The position numbers were made by a program, and so were the translations under genes. Below the pieces are notes generated by a model that was not told the origin of the DNA, ran no database searches, and was given only the letters and a program-made list of their open reading frames with translations. From contig DVNA01000222.1 in NCBI GenBank assembly GCA_018714665.1, forward strand, positions 1 through 11,727: a stretch of DNA of 11,727 bases, read 5' to 3'. The stretch is from Candidatus Gallibacteroides avistercoris (GTDB lineage Bacteria > Bacteroidota > Bacteroidia > Bacteroidales > CHK158-818). Shown one piece after another: positions 1-6,742 of this stretch. The stretch's first letter is position 1. Each line of letters opens with the position of its first letter.

Positions 1-584
1 AGCACCATGCCCAAGCGGCTATCAACGGATCTTTTTTCAACATGCAGGAGGGACAATCGGTATGTTTTCTACAATTAGATGGGAATCTTATCGATACGAC
101 CTCCCTGTCTGAATTCAGGCAACGAACGAATGGAATCGTATTGATCAATAAAAATAAGATTGCAATAGAACCGTGGGATAAACAAAAGGAACGTTCCGGG
201 ACTACATATCCCAATGCCCTTGCTTCCGGACCATTAATGGTAGAAAATGGAAACATTTGCGATTTCTCTACCGTTTCACAATCATTCGTCAATACCAAGC
301 ATCCACGTTCAGCCATCTGCATTACCCGAGACAGGAAAGTCTTATTGATCACCGTCGACGGGCGATTCCCCGGAAACGCTATTGGAGTAAATATCCATGA
401 GTTTGCCCATCTGGTAAAATTGTTGGGAGCTTACGATGCCCTGAACTTGGATGGAGGTGGGTCGACAAGCCTTTGGATGGATCAAGCAGGAGAAAATGGA
501 ATTGTAAACTGTCCGTGCGATAACCGGAAATTCGACCACCAAGGCGAGCGACGGATAGCCAATGCTATTTATGTTTATAAATAA
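1..584 (+). CDS. Phosphodiester glycosidase family protein (NAGPA/DUF2233-like), 5' end missing
   Basis: The reading frame is open to the left edge. Codons from base 3 give HHAQAAINGSFFN before the first internal ATG at 42, so that ATG is not the start. AAINGSFFN matches the conserved AxNGgFF stretch of the NAGPA (phosphodiester glycosidase) domain. Other family marks follow: ASGPLMVENG, the HPRSAIC segment (bases 300-320), VDGRFPG, and the hallmark LDGGGSTSLW (447-476), which ends close to the C-terminus as usual. The eukaryotic relative removes GlcNAc from a phosphodiester on lysosomal enzymes. Bacterial members are thought to act on glycan phosphodiesters, but the substrate here is unknown. 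Any signal peptide would lie in the missing part. The stop is 11 bases before the next gene, so the two may be co-transcribed. The family call is firm; the reaction is inferred. Confidence 0.88.
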   Translation, partial: HHAQAAINGSFFNMQEGQSVCFLQLDGNLIDTTSLSEFRQRTNGIVLINKNKIAIEPWDKQKERSGTTYPNALASGPLMVENGNICDFSTVSQSFVNTKHPRSAICITRDRKVLLITVDGRFPGNAIGVNIHEFAHLVKLLGAYDALNLDGGGSTSLWMDQAGENGIVNCPCDNRKFDHQGERRIANAIYVYK

Positions 585-595
585 TCTTATCAACC

Positions 596-1312
596 ATGGA
601 GATTTTATACGAAGACAATCATATCATTATCGTAAATAAAACAACCTCGGAAATTGTACAAGGAGATAAAACCGGAGATACCCCTCTTTCGGAACAACTG
701 AAACTATGGCTGAAAGAAAAATACAATAAACCGGGCAATGTGTTCGTCGGTGTAACACATCGGTTAGATCGGCCGGTAAGTGGGGTTGTGGTATTTGCCA
801 AAACGAGCAAGGCCCTTACCCGGTTAAACGAGATGTTCCGCCTGGGAGATATTCAGAAAAGTTATTGGGCCATTGTCCAAAACCGTCCCCCAAAACAACA
901 GGATGAAATCACCCATTATCTTGTCCGGAACGAAAAACAAAACAAGTCCTACGCATACAACGGACAAAAGGCAAATGCCAAAAAGGCAACATTAAGCTAT
1001 ACGGTCATTGCCCAAAGCGACAGGTACAATCTTTTGGAAGTGAACCTAAAAACAGGGCGACACCATCAAATTCGCTGTCAGTTGGCACAGATAGGATGTC
1101 CCATCAAGGGAGACCTGAAATACGGAGCCAAACGGAGTAACCCGGATGGAGGAATCAGCCTGCATGCCCGCCGCATTCGTTTTATACATCCTGTTTCACA
1201 AAAGGAGATAGATGTAACTGCCCCTGTTCCGAACGATGTCTTGTGGAAAACGTTTGAGCAAACAGTTTCTAATAGATTAACCGAAAGGGCAAACGACAAA
1301 ACAGAATACTGA
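596..1312 (+). CDS. RluA-family RNA pseudouridine synthase
   Basis: This 238-residue protein converts specific uridines in rRNA or tRNA to pseudouridine. It opens with the family pattern ILYEDNHIIIVNK (residues 3-15). It carries the catalytic motif HRLDRPVSG at 55-63, with D58 as the expected catalytic aspartate. The later GRHHQIRCQLAQIGCPIKGD region (154-173) followed by LKYG is the second conserved block, which helps hold the target base. There is no N-terminal S4 domain; the catalytic domain starts almost at once, so this is the short single-domain type. Which nucleotide it modifies cannot be read from sequence. ATG at 596 is preferred because the conserved fold begins two residues later. 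It follows the glycosidase gene by 11 bases on the same strand. The last 20 residues or so are hydrophilic and look like a variable tail. Confidence 0.93.
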   Translation: MEILYEDNHIIIVNKTTSEIVQGDKTGDTPLSEQLKLWLKEKYNKPGNVFVGVTHRLDRPVSGVVVFAKTSKALTRLNEMFRLGDIQKSYWAIVQNRPPKQQDEITHYLVRNEKQNKSYAYNGQKANAKKATLSYTVIAQSDRYNLLEVNLKTGRHHQIRCQLAQIGCPIKGDLKYGAKRSNPDGGISLHARRIRFIHPVSQKEIDVTAPVPNDVLWKTFEQTVSNRLTERANDKTEY

Positions 1313-1384
1313 CCAATAAACGCACAAAAAAAAGACTGCTTGCAACCAGATTAATCGTCTCATACAATAGGGAATTGCCGTTTA

Positions 1385-1467
1385 ACAATAATTGTACGCT
1401 CTGCATAATCTAAAAATAGCAATAATTGTTATATCTATAAACAAATCTTTTTAAACCAAACAATTAT
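1385..1467 (+). promoter_or_regulatory. Three copies of an ACAATAATTGT-like motif before the DUF308 gene
   Basis: ACAATAATTGT at 1385-1395 is a 5-bp inverted repeat around one base. CAATAATTGT recurs at 1420-1429, 34 bases later in the same orientation. ACAATTAT at 1460-1467 is the reverse complement of part of it and overlaps the ATG at 1466. Repeated half-symmetric sites at regular spacing just before a gene suggest a regulator binding region. In AT-rich DNA they could also arise by chance. No good TAnnTTTG promoter is visible between 1313 and 1465. Confidence 0.35.
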
Positions 1468-2041
1468 GGATATAACAAGTACAATGAAAAGTTTCTGGGG
1501 AAAAAGTAAATATTGGTGGATGATGCTCGTATTGGGGATTGTTGTGTTTGCCATCGGCCTATGGATCATGCTGCAACCCAACGTTGGATACCTCATTGTC
1601 GCCGTAGCCTTAGGTTACGCCCTGCTCGTAGGAGGAGTTCTTCAACTGGTCATCTCCGCCTCTTTGCGAAAAGAGACAAAGGGTTGGGGATGGTGGATGG
1701 CAGGTGGTATATTGGATATACTCATCGGATTTATGCTAATTGCCAATCCAATGTTTACAGAAGCGCTGTTGCCGTTCTTTTTCGGATTCGTTTTCCTCTA
1801 CAAAGGGGTTACAAGCCTGGTTTCGGCATTCAGTATGCTGTCTGACCATAAATACTGGTGGTTGTATCTGATCAACGGGATATTGACTATCGTCCTGGCT
1901 TGCCTGTTCTTTATATTCCCATTCTCCGGAGCGGTTGCTATTATCTTTTTGAGCTCATTCATGATGCTTTATTGGGGTATATCGTTAATGGTCATTTCAT
2001 TCGATATAAAACCCACAAAAACACCGAAAACTACTCGATAA
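1466..2041 (+). CDS. HdeD/DUF308-family integral membrane protein
   Basis: This is a 191-residue, very hydrophobic protein with six likely membrane helices, at about residues 17-36, 42-65, 76-94, 98-121, 131-151 and 154-178. The helices come as three pairs with a repeated pattern: aromatic pairs (WW or similar) at the start of odd helices, then G-I-(L/V) and a polar or acidic residue, then a P at the end (MLQPN, IANP, FIFPF). This internal repeat and the length fit the DUF308 family, whose best known member is HdeD of E. coli acid resistance. The molecular function of the family is not settled. The hydrophilic C-terminus (IKPTKTPKTTR) is expected in the cytoplasm by the positive-inside rule. 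It is transcribed alone: 153 bases separate it from the gene before, and hairpins follow the stop directly. Confidence 0.85.
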   Translation: MDITSTMKSFWGKSKYWWMMLVLGIVVFAIGLWIMLQPNVGYLIVAVALGYALLVGGVLQLVISASLRKETKGWGWWMAGGILDILIGFMLIANPMFTEALLPFFFGFVFLYKGVTSLVSAFSMLSDHKYWWLYLINGILTIVLACLFFIFPFSGAVAIIFLSSFMMLYWGISLMVISFDIKPTKTPKTTR

Positions 2042-2055
2042 CCGATAACGGTTAT
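2038..2055 (+). repeat. Small hairpin overlapping the DUF308 stop codon
   Basis: ATAACCG (2038-2044) and CGGTTAT (2049-2055) pair perfectly around the loop ATAA. The left arm includes the TAA stop. It stands directly before the larger terminator hairpin, so the transcript would end in two stacked hairpins. It may protect the 3' end or simply be part of the terminator region. Confidence 0.4.
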
Positions 2056-2060
2056 TCCAA

Positions 2061-2096
2061 GAATAGAAGTTTCTCCCTTGGGCGAAACTTCTATTC
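2061..2096. terminator. Hairpin terminator between convergent genes
   Basis: A perfect 13-bp stem (GAATAGAAGTTTC at 2061-2073 with its exact reverse complement at 2084-2096) closes a 10-nt loop. The sequence TCTATTTTAAT follows on the + strand. It lies 20 bases after the DUF308 stop and 72 bases past the end of the convergent beta-helix gene, so it may serve both strands. The stem is AT-rich and the T run is short, so termination strength is uncertain. Confidence 0.65.
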
Positions 2097-2168
2097 TCTA
2101 TTTTAATCGCTGATCGATGGATTGCTCCCAGAACTGTCCTGACAACGCGGGTTGGTCTTTGCGTTCTA

Positions 2169-4502
2169 TCAATCGGCCGAGGTCAAATCAATCTGCTTAA
2201 TTTTGGCTCTTTTCCCTTTAATCCCAATAAAGTAGGTACCGTCCGTCGCCAGATTCAGCGGGATTGTTATACTCTTTCCTTTCCCGGCCCGGAATTTACT
2301 CTCCAACAGTATTTCGTCCGTATCGGCATTTTCAACAAAGACTGTACCCGAAGAGAGAGCCTCTACCGTAATGGTATAACTGCCTCGTTTCAGATATAGT
2401 CCCTGATACAATCTTCCGTTATACGCATACCCCACCCCATCGAGAACCAAAGCATCTCCTTCGAGAGACCAATTGGCATATCCGTGCTTAAAATCACCAT
2501 TCAAAAAGAGATCGCTGCTGTTAATACCGCAATCGGTCATAATATTGGTCGCTTTTATCGCCGAGATATTACACTCGTTCAGATAACGGTTATCGAATAT
2601 CCGGATATTTTTTACCGGGGAATAATCATCTTTCTCCTGATTGTCGAATGGGGTTTCATTGTAGGGGTTATCCGGCCATACCCCGATGGAAGATACTCCG
2701 GCCAAAACATTGTCGGCTATCGAAATATTATAAATCTCCTCTTTCTGCCAATCGGGATCTGAGGTTCCCCACGGAATAAACGCAATAGCTTTCCCATTTT
2801 CTGCATGGATAAAACTGTGATATATCTCTATGTTATGAATACAATGGTTTTCTCCGGGTTTAGACCACCACCAAAGACCTTCGCGTGGATCTTTATATAC
2901 CGTCCACAAAACAACACCGTCGTCATTTGTATCAATGAAAGTCCGAACAATTTTTACTCTACGGGTGCCGAAACCTAAACTGATTCCATCTCCATTCAAG
3001 GCACATTTCGCTTCATGAATCTTTACATTCCCCACAAAAACTCGCTCGCATCCGTAAAAAGCTGTATTGTAACTACCCGAACGGATAATCTCAACATCCG
3101 ACACCTCTACATTGGAAGCTTTCCAGAGGCCGATAGGAACTATATGTACCTTATCGGAACATACTGATTTAAACCCGGATATGGACGGATTATGGCTCTC
3201 GACATCTGACATACGGATTTTCCCTTGTCCCGTTATCTTGACGTTTTTCACACTATCGGCCTGTATCAACGGCAAATTGGCCATAAGGGAATTATGACCC
3301 CACAACAATCCGGACGCTTCGTTGTCGTGACCGTATTCAGGACGATATTTGTAATCGGACTCATTCTGGGATTGCCACAAAACGGCCCCTTGCTGAATAT
3401 GTAAGTCTACGTTATTTCGCAACTGAATATTGGTAGCCACATAACGCCGACCGTAAAAAGAGTCGTCTCCCGACAACACTACTTGTCCTCCTCCTTGCGA
3501 AGAGACATCATCTATTGCCTTTTGTATCGCGTCCGTGTCATCGGTAAATCCATCGCCTTTGGCTCCGTATGAAACGACGTCCACTCGTAAATCGGGTAAA
3601 TCGAACGAATATGGATTGTCCTCGAAATCCCGCCAGTTTTCGATAGAAAAGCGGGGAGAGATTTTGGCAAATCGTCCGCTATTGTCTTTTAATACTGCTT
3701 GAAACTGACTGCTTAACCGAGTAATATTTTTTTCTTTCAACGGAATATTCTTGATTTCGAACGATTGGGTGATAGGTATTTCCACCAATTTTTCCATGGC
3801 TGAAATATCATCGGCATACTGCATTATGGAGGTTTCATATATGGCAATGGTATTATATTGTCCGACGTATTCCGGACGTATGCTTCCTTTGATAACAATC
3901 GTATCGCCAGAAGCAATACACTGTTGAATTTGTCCGGCATAAGCCTCTATACGGGATTCTGCCTCAAATGTAATACGATCTATCTCAATCTCTCCCGTGC
4001 CACCAAAAGGCTCGATGCGAAAACCAATGATACGCCCCTCTGCTTTATTGTTATTGGACAGATTAAAATAATATGCCTGCATCGGACTGTTCGGGTTTAT
4101 ATCGAACATTTTAGACTTTGAATCGTCATAGATACTATCCTTTTCTGTTATAAAACGAAGTTTCAACTGCGTAGCGGTACTGTTGTTGCGCATCACCAGA
4201 AACAGGGTATTACGCATTTCGAGTTTAGGGGCATATACCCCGTTAGGGCTCATACGCAAATCGGGCGATTCCAGATACGATCTCTCCTGAAAGGCATATA
4301 TCAACTTTCCGTCGCCGTACCGAACCTCGCCATGTTGTATCTTAAACGGTTTGACAGAGGCATCGGACGAAAAAGTAAAATCAAGGGTGTCTTTTTCAGA
4401 ACCCTCCACCGAAGCACGACTATCCAACAACGGCAAACACGTCAACAAAAACACAAGCCAGACAATACCCCCCAAACGATTACTTATGGAAATTTTCTTC
4501 AT
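2169..4502 (-). CDS. Secreted right-handed beta-helix protein, GH28-like (polygalacturonase-type fold)
   Basis: 777 residues. Residues 1-30 look like a signal peptide: KK near the start, a hydrophobic stretch at 11-25, and possible cleavage after SRA. A beta-sandwich-like region at about 40-185 and a second all-beta stretch to about 290 precede the helix. VVSYGAKGDGFTDDTDAIQKA (from 309) is the classic entry to a pectate-lyase-type beta-helix, which runs to about 655. Two GH28 carboxylate motifs are visible: NGDG at 503-506 (family NTD) and NDDG at 526-529, giving D505, D527 and D528. The GHG and RIK motifs of polygalacturonases are not seen; NGKAIAF at 569-575 stands near where GHG would be expected. 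The C-terminus (about 665-777, FLNGDF...NWSL...Y) resembles a CBM4/9-type jelly roll. The likely role is cutting a plant or host polysaccharide in the periplasm or outside the cell; substrate unknown. No SusC/SusD genes are in the window, and it has no same-strand partner. Confidence 0.8.
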   Translation of the reverse strand: MKKISISNRLGGIVWLVFLLTCLPLLDSRASVEGSEKDTLDFTFSSDASVKPFKIQHGEVRYGDGKLIYAFQERSYLESPDLRMSPNGVYAPKLEMRNTLFLVMRNNSTATQLKLRFITEKDSIYDDSKSKMFDINPNSPMQAYYFNLSNNNKAEGRIIGFRIEPFGGTGEIEIDRITFEAESRIEAYAGQIQQCIASGDTIVIKGSIRPEYVGQYNTIAIYETSIMQYADDISAMEKLVEIPITQSFEIKNIPLKEKNITRLSSQFQAVLKDNSGRFAKISPRFSIENWRDFEDNPYSFDLPDLRVDVVSYGAKGDGFTDDTDAIQKAIDDVSSQGGGQVVLSGDDSFYGRRYVATNIQLRNNVDLHIQQGAVLWQSQNESDYKYRPEYGHDNEASGLLWGHNSLMANLPLIQADSVKNVKITGQGKIRMSDVESHNPSISGFKSVCSDKVHIVPIGLWKASNVEVSDVEIIRSGSYNTAFYGCERVFVGNVKIHEAKCALNGDGISLGFGTRRVKIVRTFIDTNDDGVVLWTVYKDPREGLWWWSKPGENHCIHNIEIYHSFIHAENGKAIAFIPWGTSDPDWQKEEIYNISIADNVLAGVSSIGVWPDNPYNETPFDNQEKDDYSPVKNIRIFDNRYLNECNISAIKATNIMTDCGINSSDLFLNGDFKHGYANWSLEGDALVLDGVGYAYNGRLYQGLYLKRGSYTITVEALSSGTVFVENADTDEILLESKFRAGKGKSITIPLNLATDGTYFIGIKGKRAKIKQIDLTSAD

Positions 4503-4795
4503 CTCTAATAATTTTGATACATTTCACATAAATCGGCATAAAAAGAAATATAGCGAAAAGCATGAGCTCTATCAAATTGGAAGCCCTGTTTTCAGATTGG
4601 CTATGCCGATCCGAATTCTATATGCTTACAAATATAGGGATAAAAGGAATGAATCGTATCTGATATTTGTTAGAAATTCAAAGGTTTCTATTATTTTATC
4701 AAACAATTATATTTCCATTCTTGATTAAACAGGTAAAAGAGGTCCGAAAAAAATTCCAGCAGATCAGAATCATTCATAAAAACGAAGGTTAATAA
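4503..4795 (-). other. Gene-free leader of the beta-helix gene
   Basis: No convincing gene in either direction; open frames here are short and unlike proteins. It holds one good -7 box on the - strand (4629-4636). It also holds a weak 6-bp inverted repeat, TAGAAA (4671-4676) and TTTCTA (4685-4690). The rest is AT-rich sequence up to the tRNA terminator. If the -7 box is used, the beta-helix mRNA has an untranslated leader of roughly 120 bases. Confidence 0.5.
4629..4636 (-). promoter_or_regulatory. Candidate -7 box for the beta-helix gene
   Basis: On the - strand this reads TATATTTG, a full match to the Bacteroidota -7 consensus TAnnTTTG. No TTTG stands at the expected 19-21 bases upstream, so the promoter is only half supported. 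It could depend on an activator or an alternative sigma factor. Confidence 0.4.
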
Positions 4796-4829
4796 AAAAG
4801 GAGAACCCAATTTCTTTGGTTCTCCTTTT
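4796..4829 (-). terminator. Rho-independent terminator of the tRNA-fMet unit
   Basis: A perfect 12-bp stem (arms 4796-4807 and 4818-4829, core GGAGAACC/GGTTCTCC) encloses a 10-nt loop. Read on the - strand it ends in a run of six T followed by ATT. It begins five bases after the mature tRNA end, the expected place for a single-tRNA transcript. Confidence 0.9.
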
Positions 4830-4834
4830 CTCTG

Positions 4835-4906
<72 letters not shown>

Positions 4907-4917
4907 ATTTTCATGTG

Positions 4918-4948
4918 CAAAGATACAACTTATTTTTTTATTTCCAAA
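4918..4948 (-). promoter_or_regulatory. Promoter of the tRNA-fMet gene
   Basis: Read on the - strand, TTTG (4945-4948), a 19-base gap and TATCTTTG (4918-4925) match the Bacteroidota housekeeping sigma promoter exactly. The -7 box ends 11 bases before the mature tRNA 5' end, leaving a short 5' leader for RNase P to remove. Confidence 0.88.
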
Positions 4949-5025
4949 ATCAAACATATTTTTTGTCAAAAAAAATCACATTCGACTCATACACAGGCTC
5001 TTCCATTTCCTAATAACGTTTAACA

Positions 5026-5058
5026 AAATCAACGAATAGATTATTACTTCGTTGATTT
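5026..5058. repeat. Perfect 11-bp inverted repeat between divergent tRNA and tetR promoters
   Basis: AAATCAACGAA (5026-5036) and TTCGTTGATTT (5048-5058) are exact reverse complements separated by 11 bases. The element lies about 80 bases upstream of the tRNA -33 box and 55 bases upstream of the tetR -33 box. No T run follows on either side. It fits an operator for a dimeric regulator, possibly the adjacent TetR protein, better than a terminator. TetR operators more often overlap the promoter itself, so the assignment is open. Confidence 0.55.
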
Positions 5059-5112
5059 ATAAGATATTTACTACATAGAAGATTAAATAAGTGCTCAAAA
5101 AGCCATGTTTTG

Positions 5113-5144
5113 TTTGCGTTGTTAAGATATAATTGCTATTTTCG
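5113..5144 (+). promoter_or_regulatory. Candidate promoter of the tetR-KASIII-fabG operon
   Basis: TTTG (5113-5116), a 20-base gap, then TATTTTCG (5137-5144), one base off the TAnnTTTG consensus. Transcription would start near 5150, giving a leader of about 20 bases before the ATG at 5172. This placement argues against an in-frame TTG at 5133 as the start. Confidence 0.65.
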
Positions 5145-5171
5145 CACAGTTTTTTAAGAAATGTGCATACA

Positions 5172-5753
5172 ATGACCAAGACTCGCGATATGTTAGTGGA
5201 TGTGGCACGGCAATTATTTGCTAAATCGGGAGTAGAAAATACAACGATGAATGACATTGCATTAGCATCGAAAAAAGGCCGAAGGACATTGTACACATAC
5301 TTCAAAAACAAAAATGAAGTTTATCAGGCTGTTGTAGAATCGGAATTAGACCATATTCTGCACTCGCTCCAAGAAATGGCAGGACAAGATGTGCCCCCTG
5401 AAAAAAAGCTGGTAAATTATATTTATACCCGGATGGAGGCAATGAAAGAGGCTGTATTGCGCAACGGAACATTGCGAGCTGAGTTTTTCAGAGATATCTG
5501 GAAAGTTGAACAGGCCCGCAAATACATGGATCTAAGAGAGATGCAACTGATAAAAGGTATATTGGACGAAGGCGTGAATAAAGATATTTTTTCCATAGCC
5601 GATACGAATATTACGGCATCGGTTATACATTATGCTCTAAAAGGGTTGGATGTTCCTTATATAAAGGGACATTTCAACGAATCGAAAATAGACCGGACTT
5701 CACTAAAATACTATATAATGAGTTTTATTCTAAACGGAATAAAAAAACGATAA
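5172..5753 (+). CDS. TetR/AcrR-family transcriptional regulator
   Basis: 193 residues counted from the ATG at 5172. An in-frame TTG at 5133 would lie inside the promoter and before the expected transcript start, so it is rejected. The N-terminal 50 residues are a typical TetR DNA-binding domain: a first helix (RDMLVDVARQLFAKSG, 5-20), then TTMNDIALASKKGRRTLYTYF (24-44) with the helix-turn-helix and the conserved T-L-Y-x-Y-F-x-x-K ending. The rest is helical and forms the ligand and dimer domain, which has no recognisable ligand signature. Such proteins usually repress nearby genes and release DNA on binding a small molecule. It is followed after 18 bases by a ketoacyl-ACP synthase III and then fabG, so the likely targets are its own operon and the signal may be an acyl compound. 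That link is inference from position. Confidence 0.93.
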   Translation: MTKTRDMLVDVARQLFAKSGVENTTMNDIALASKKGRRTLYTYFKNKNEVYQAVVESELDHILHSLQEMAGQDVPPEKKLVNYIYTRMEAMKEAVLRNGTLRAEFFRDIWKVEQARKYMDLREMQLIKGILDEGVNKDIFSIADTNITASVIHYALKGLDVPYIKGHFNESKIDRTSLKYYIMSFILNGIKKR

Positions 5754-5771
5754 TCTACAAAATAACACACT

Positions 5772-6716
5772 ATGTTTATTAATGCACAAGGACATTATGT
5801 ACCCTCTTTAAGAATAGGAAACGACTATTTCTTCAACCTCAACGGATTAACGAGTGATTGGATTTTACAACGGACAGGTATCAGTACCCGTTCACGGACA
5901 GCCGAAGGAGAAGATGCTCATACAATGGGACTGGAAGCGATCAAAAACGCCATACCCAACCTACCCTATCCGATAGAAGAAGTCGATCTGATCGTAGCTG
6001 CCAGCTATTCACCTATCGACACCGTCGGTACATTGGCCCACATCGCACAACGAGAATTCAACATGCCCAACGCAAAAGCCGTATATGCATCGTCAGCATG
6101 CTCATCGTTTGCTAACGGGCTTGAAATCATAGAAGGTTATTTTGCTATGGGAAAAGCCAGCAAGGCCCTCATCATCTGCTCAGAACATAATACGGCATAC
6201 AGCAATGAAACCGATCCGAAAGCCGGTCATTTGTGGGGCGATGCCGCCGTAGCGCTCTTTGTCTCAAAAGATAGACAAAAAGAAAATGAACCCGAAATTC
6301 TCGAAATCTTCACACGAGGTTTGGGACATGTAGGAAAAGGGCCGGAAGGTGTTAGCCTGCGTCCCAAGACAACCGGCATCTCCATGCCTTACGGGAAAGA
6401 TGTATTTATACACGCTTGTAAATATATGTGCGAAGTATTGAATGTTCTTACCCAGAAGAAAAATATCTCGGTACAGGACCTTACCTACATCATCTGCCAC
6501 CAAGCCAATTTACGTATTGTGGCCAACGTCCAACATCAACTGGAAGTGCCCATGGAACGATTCCTGAACAACATCCAGGAACTGGGAAATACAGGATCTG
6601 CCAGCGCAGCGCTTGTATTATCTCAAAACTGGGACAAAATGAAAAAAGGAGATTTGGTTGGTCTCACCGTATTTGGAGGAGGATATTCAAGCGGAGGATT
6701 TTTGGTGCAATTCTAA
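5772..6716 (+). CDS. 3-oxoacyl-ACP synthase III family protein (FabH-like)
   Basis: 314 residues, close to the 317 of E. coli FabH. These enzymes condense an acyl-CoA starter with malonyl-ACP to begin a fatty-acyl chain in the cytoplasm. The whole catalytic triad is present: C110 in SSACSSFANG, H243 in CHQANLRI and N273 in LGNTGSASAA. The CoA-site pattern TSDWILQRTGI (27-37) keeps the Trp and Arg of FabH. The C-terminal FGGGYSSGGFLV is the usual glycine-rich ending. It lies between the TetR gene (18 bases) and fabG (26 bases), with no ACP, malonyltransferase or plsX gene nearby, so this is probably not the main fab cluster. It may be a second, regulated KASIII with another starter preference. 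Related thiolase-fold enzymes that make ketones or olefinic products cannot be excluded, but the Cys-His-Asn set favours condensation. Confidence 0.9.
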   Translation: MFINAQGHYVPSLRIGNDYFFNLNGLTSDWILQRTGISTRSRTAEGEDAHTMGLEAIKNAIPNLPYPIEEVDLIVAASYSPIDTVGTLAHIAQREFNMPNAKAVYASSACSSFANGLEIIEGYFAMGKASKALIICSEHNTAYSNETDPKAGHLWGDAAVALFVSKDRQKENEPEILEIFTRGLGHVGKGPEGVSLRPKTTGISMPYGKDVFIHACKYMCEVLNVLTQKKNISVQDLTYIICHQANLRIVANVQHQLEVPMERFLNNIQELGNTGSASAALVLSQNWDKMKKGDLVGLTVFGGGYSSGGFLVQF

Positions 6717-6742
6717 AACGTTACATTTAATATATATTCATT

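Noticed and set aside
1513..1845. 110-codon open frame inside the DUF308 gene in another frame
   Set aside because: It is rich in Arg and Cys, as expected from a shifted reading of a membrane protein gene, and has no start context.
4351..4728. 125-codon open frame on the + strand across the beta-helix gene start
   Set aside because: It overlaps the signal peptide region of a convincing - strand gene and continues into AT-rich leader. The translation has no domain-like pattern.
4957..4975. A/T inverted repeat (ATTTTTT and AAAAAAAAT) upstream of the tRNA promoter
   Set aside because: Homopolymer runs pair trivially in AT-rich DNA and the element has no gene-end or operator-like position.
4918..5058. 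Possible integration site or mobile element scar next to the tRNA
   Set aside because: No repeat of the tRNA 3' end, no integrase and no atypical gene block are present on either side; the tRNA has its own promoter and terminator intact.
5133..5171. Upstream TTG start for the TetR gene, adding 13 residues
   Set aside because: The TTG lies between the -33 and -7 boxes of the likely promoter, before the expected transcript start. The extra residues do not resemble the family, and the ATG at 5172 gives a normal TetR N-terminus.
5675..5690. TCAACGAA inside the tetR coding region, matching the palindrome half-site (another copy near 10230)
   Set aside because: Single half-sites within coding sequence without the inverted partner; eight-base matches are expected by chance in a window of this size.
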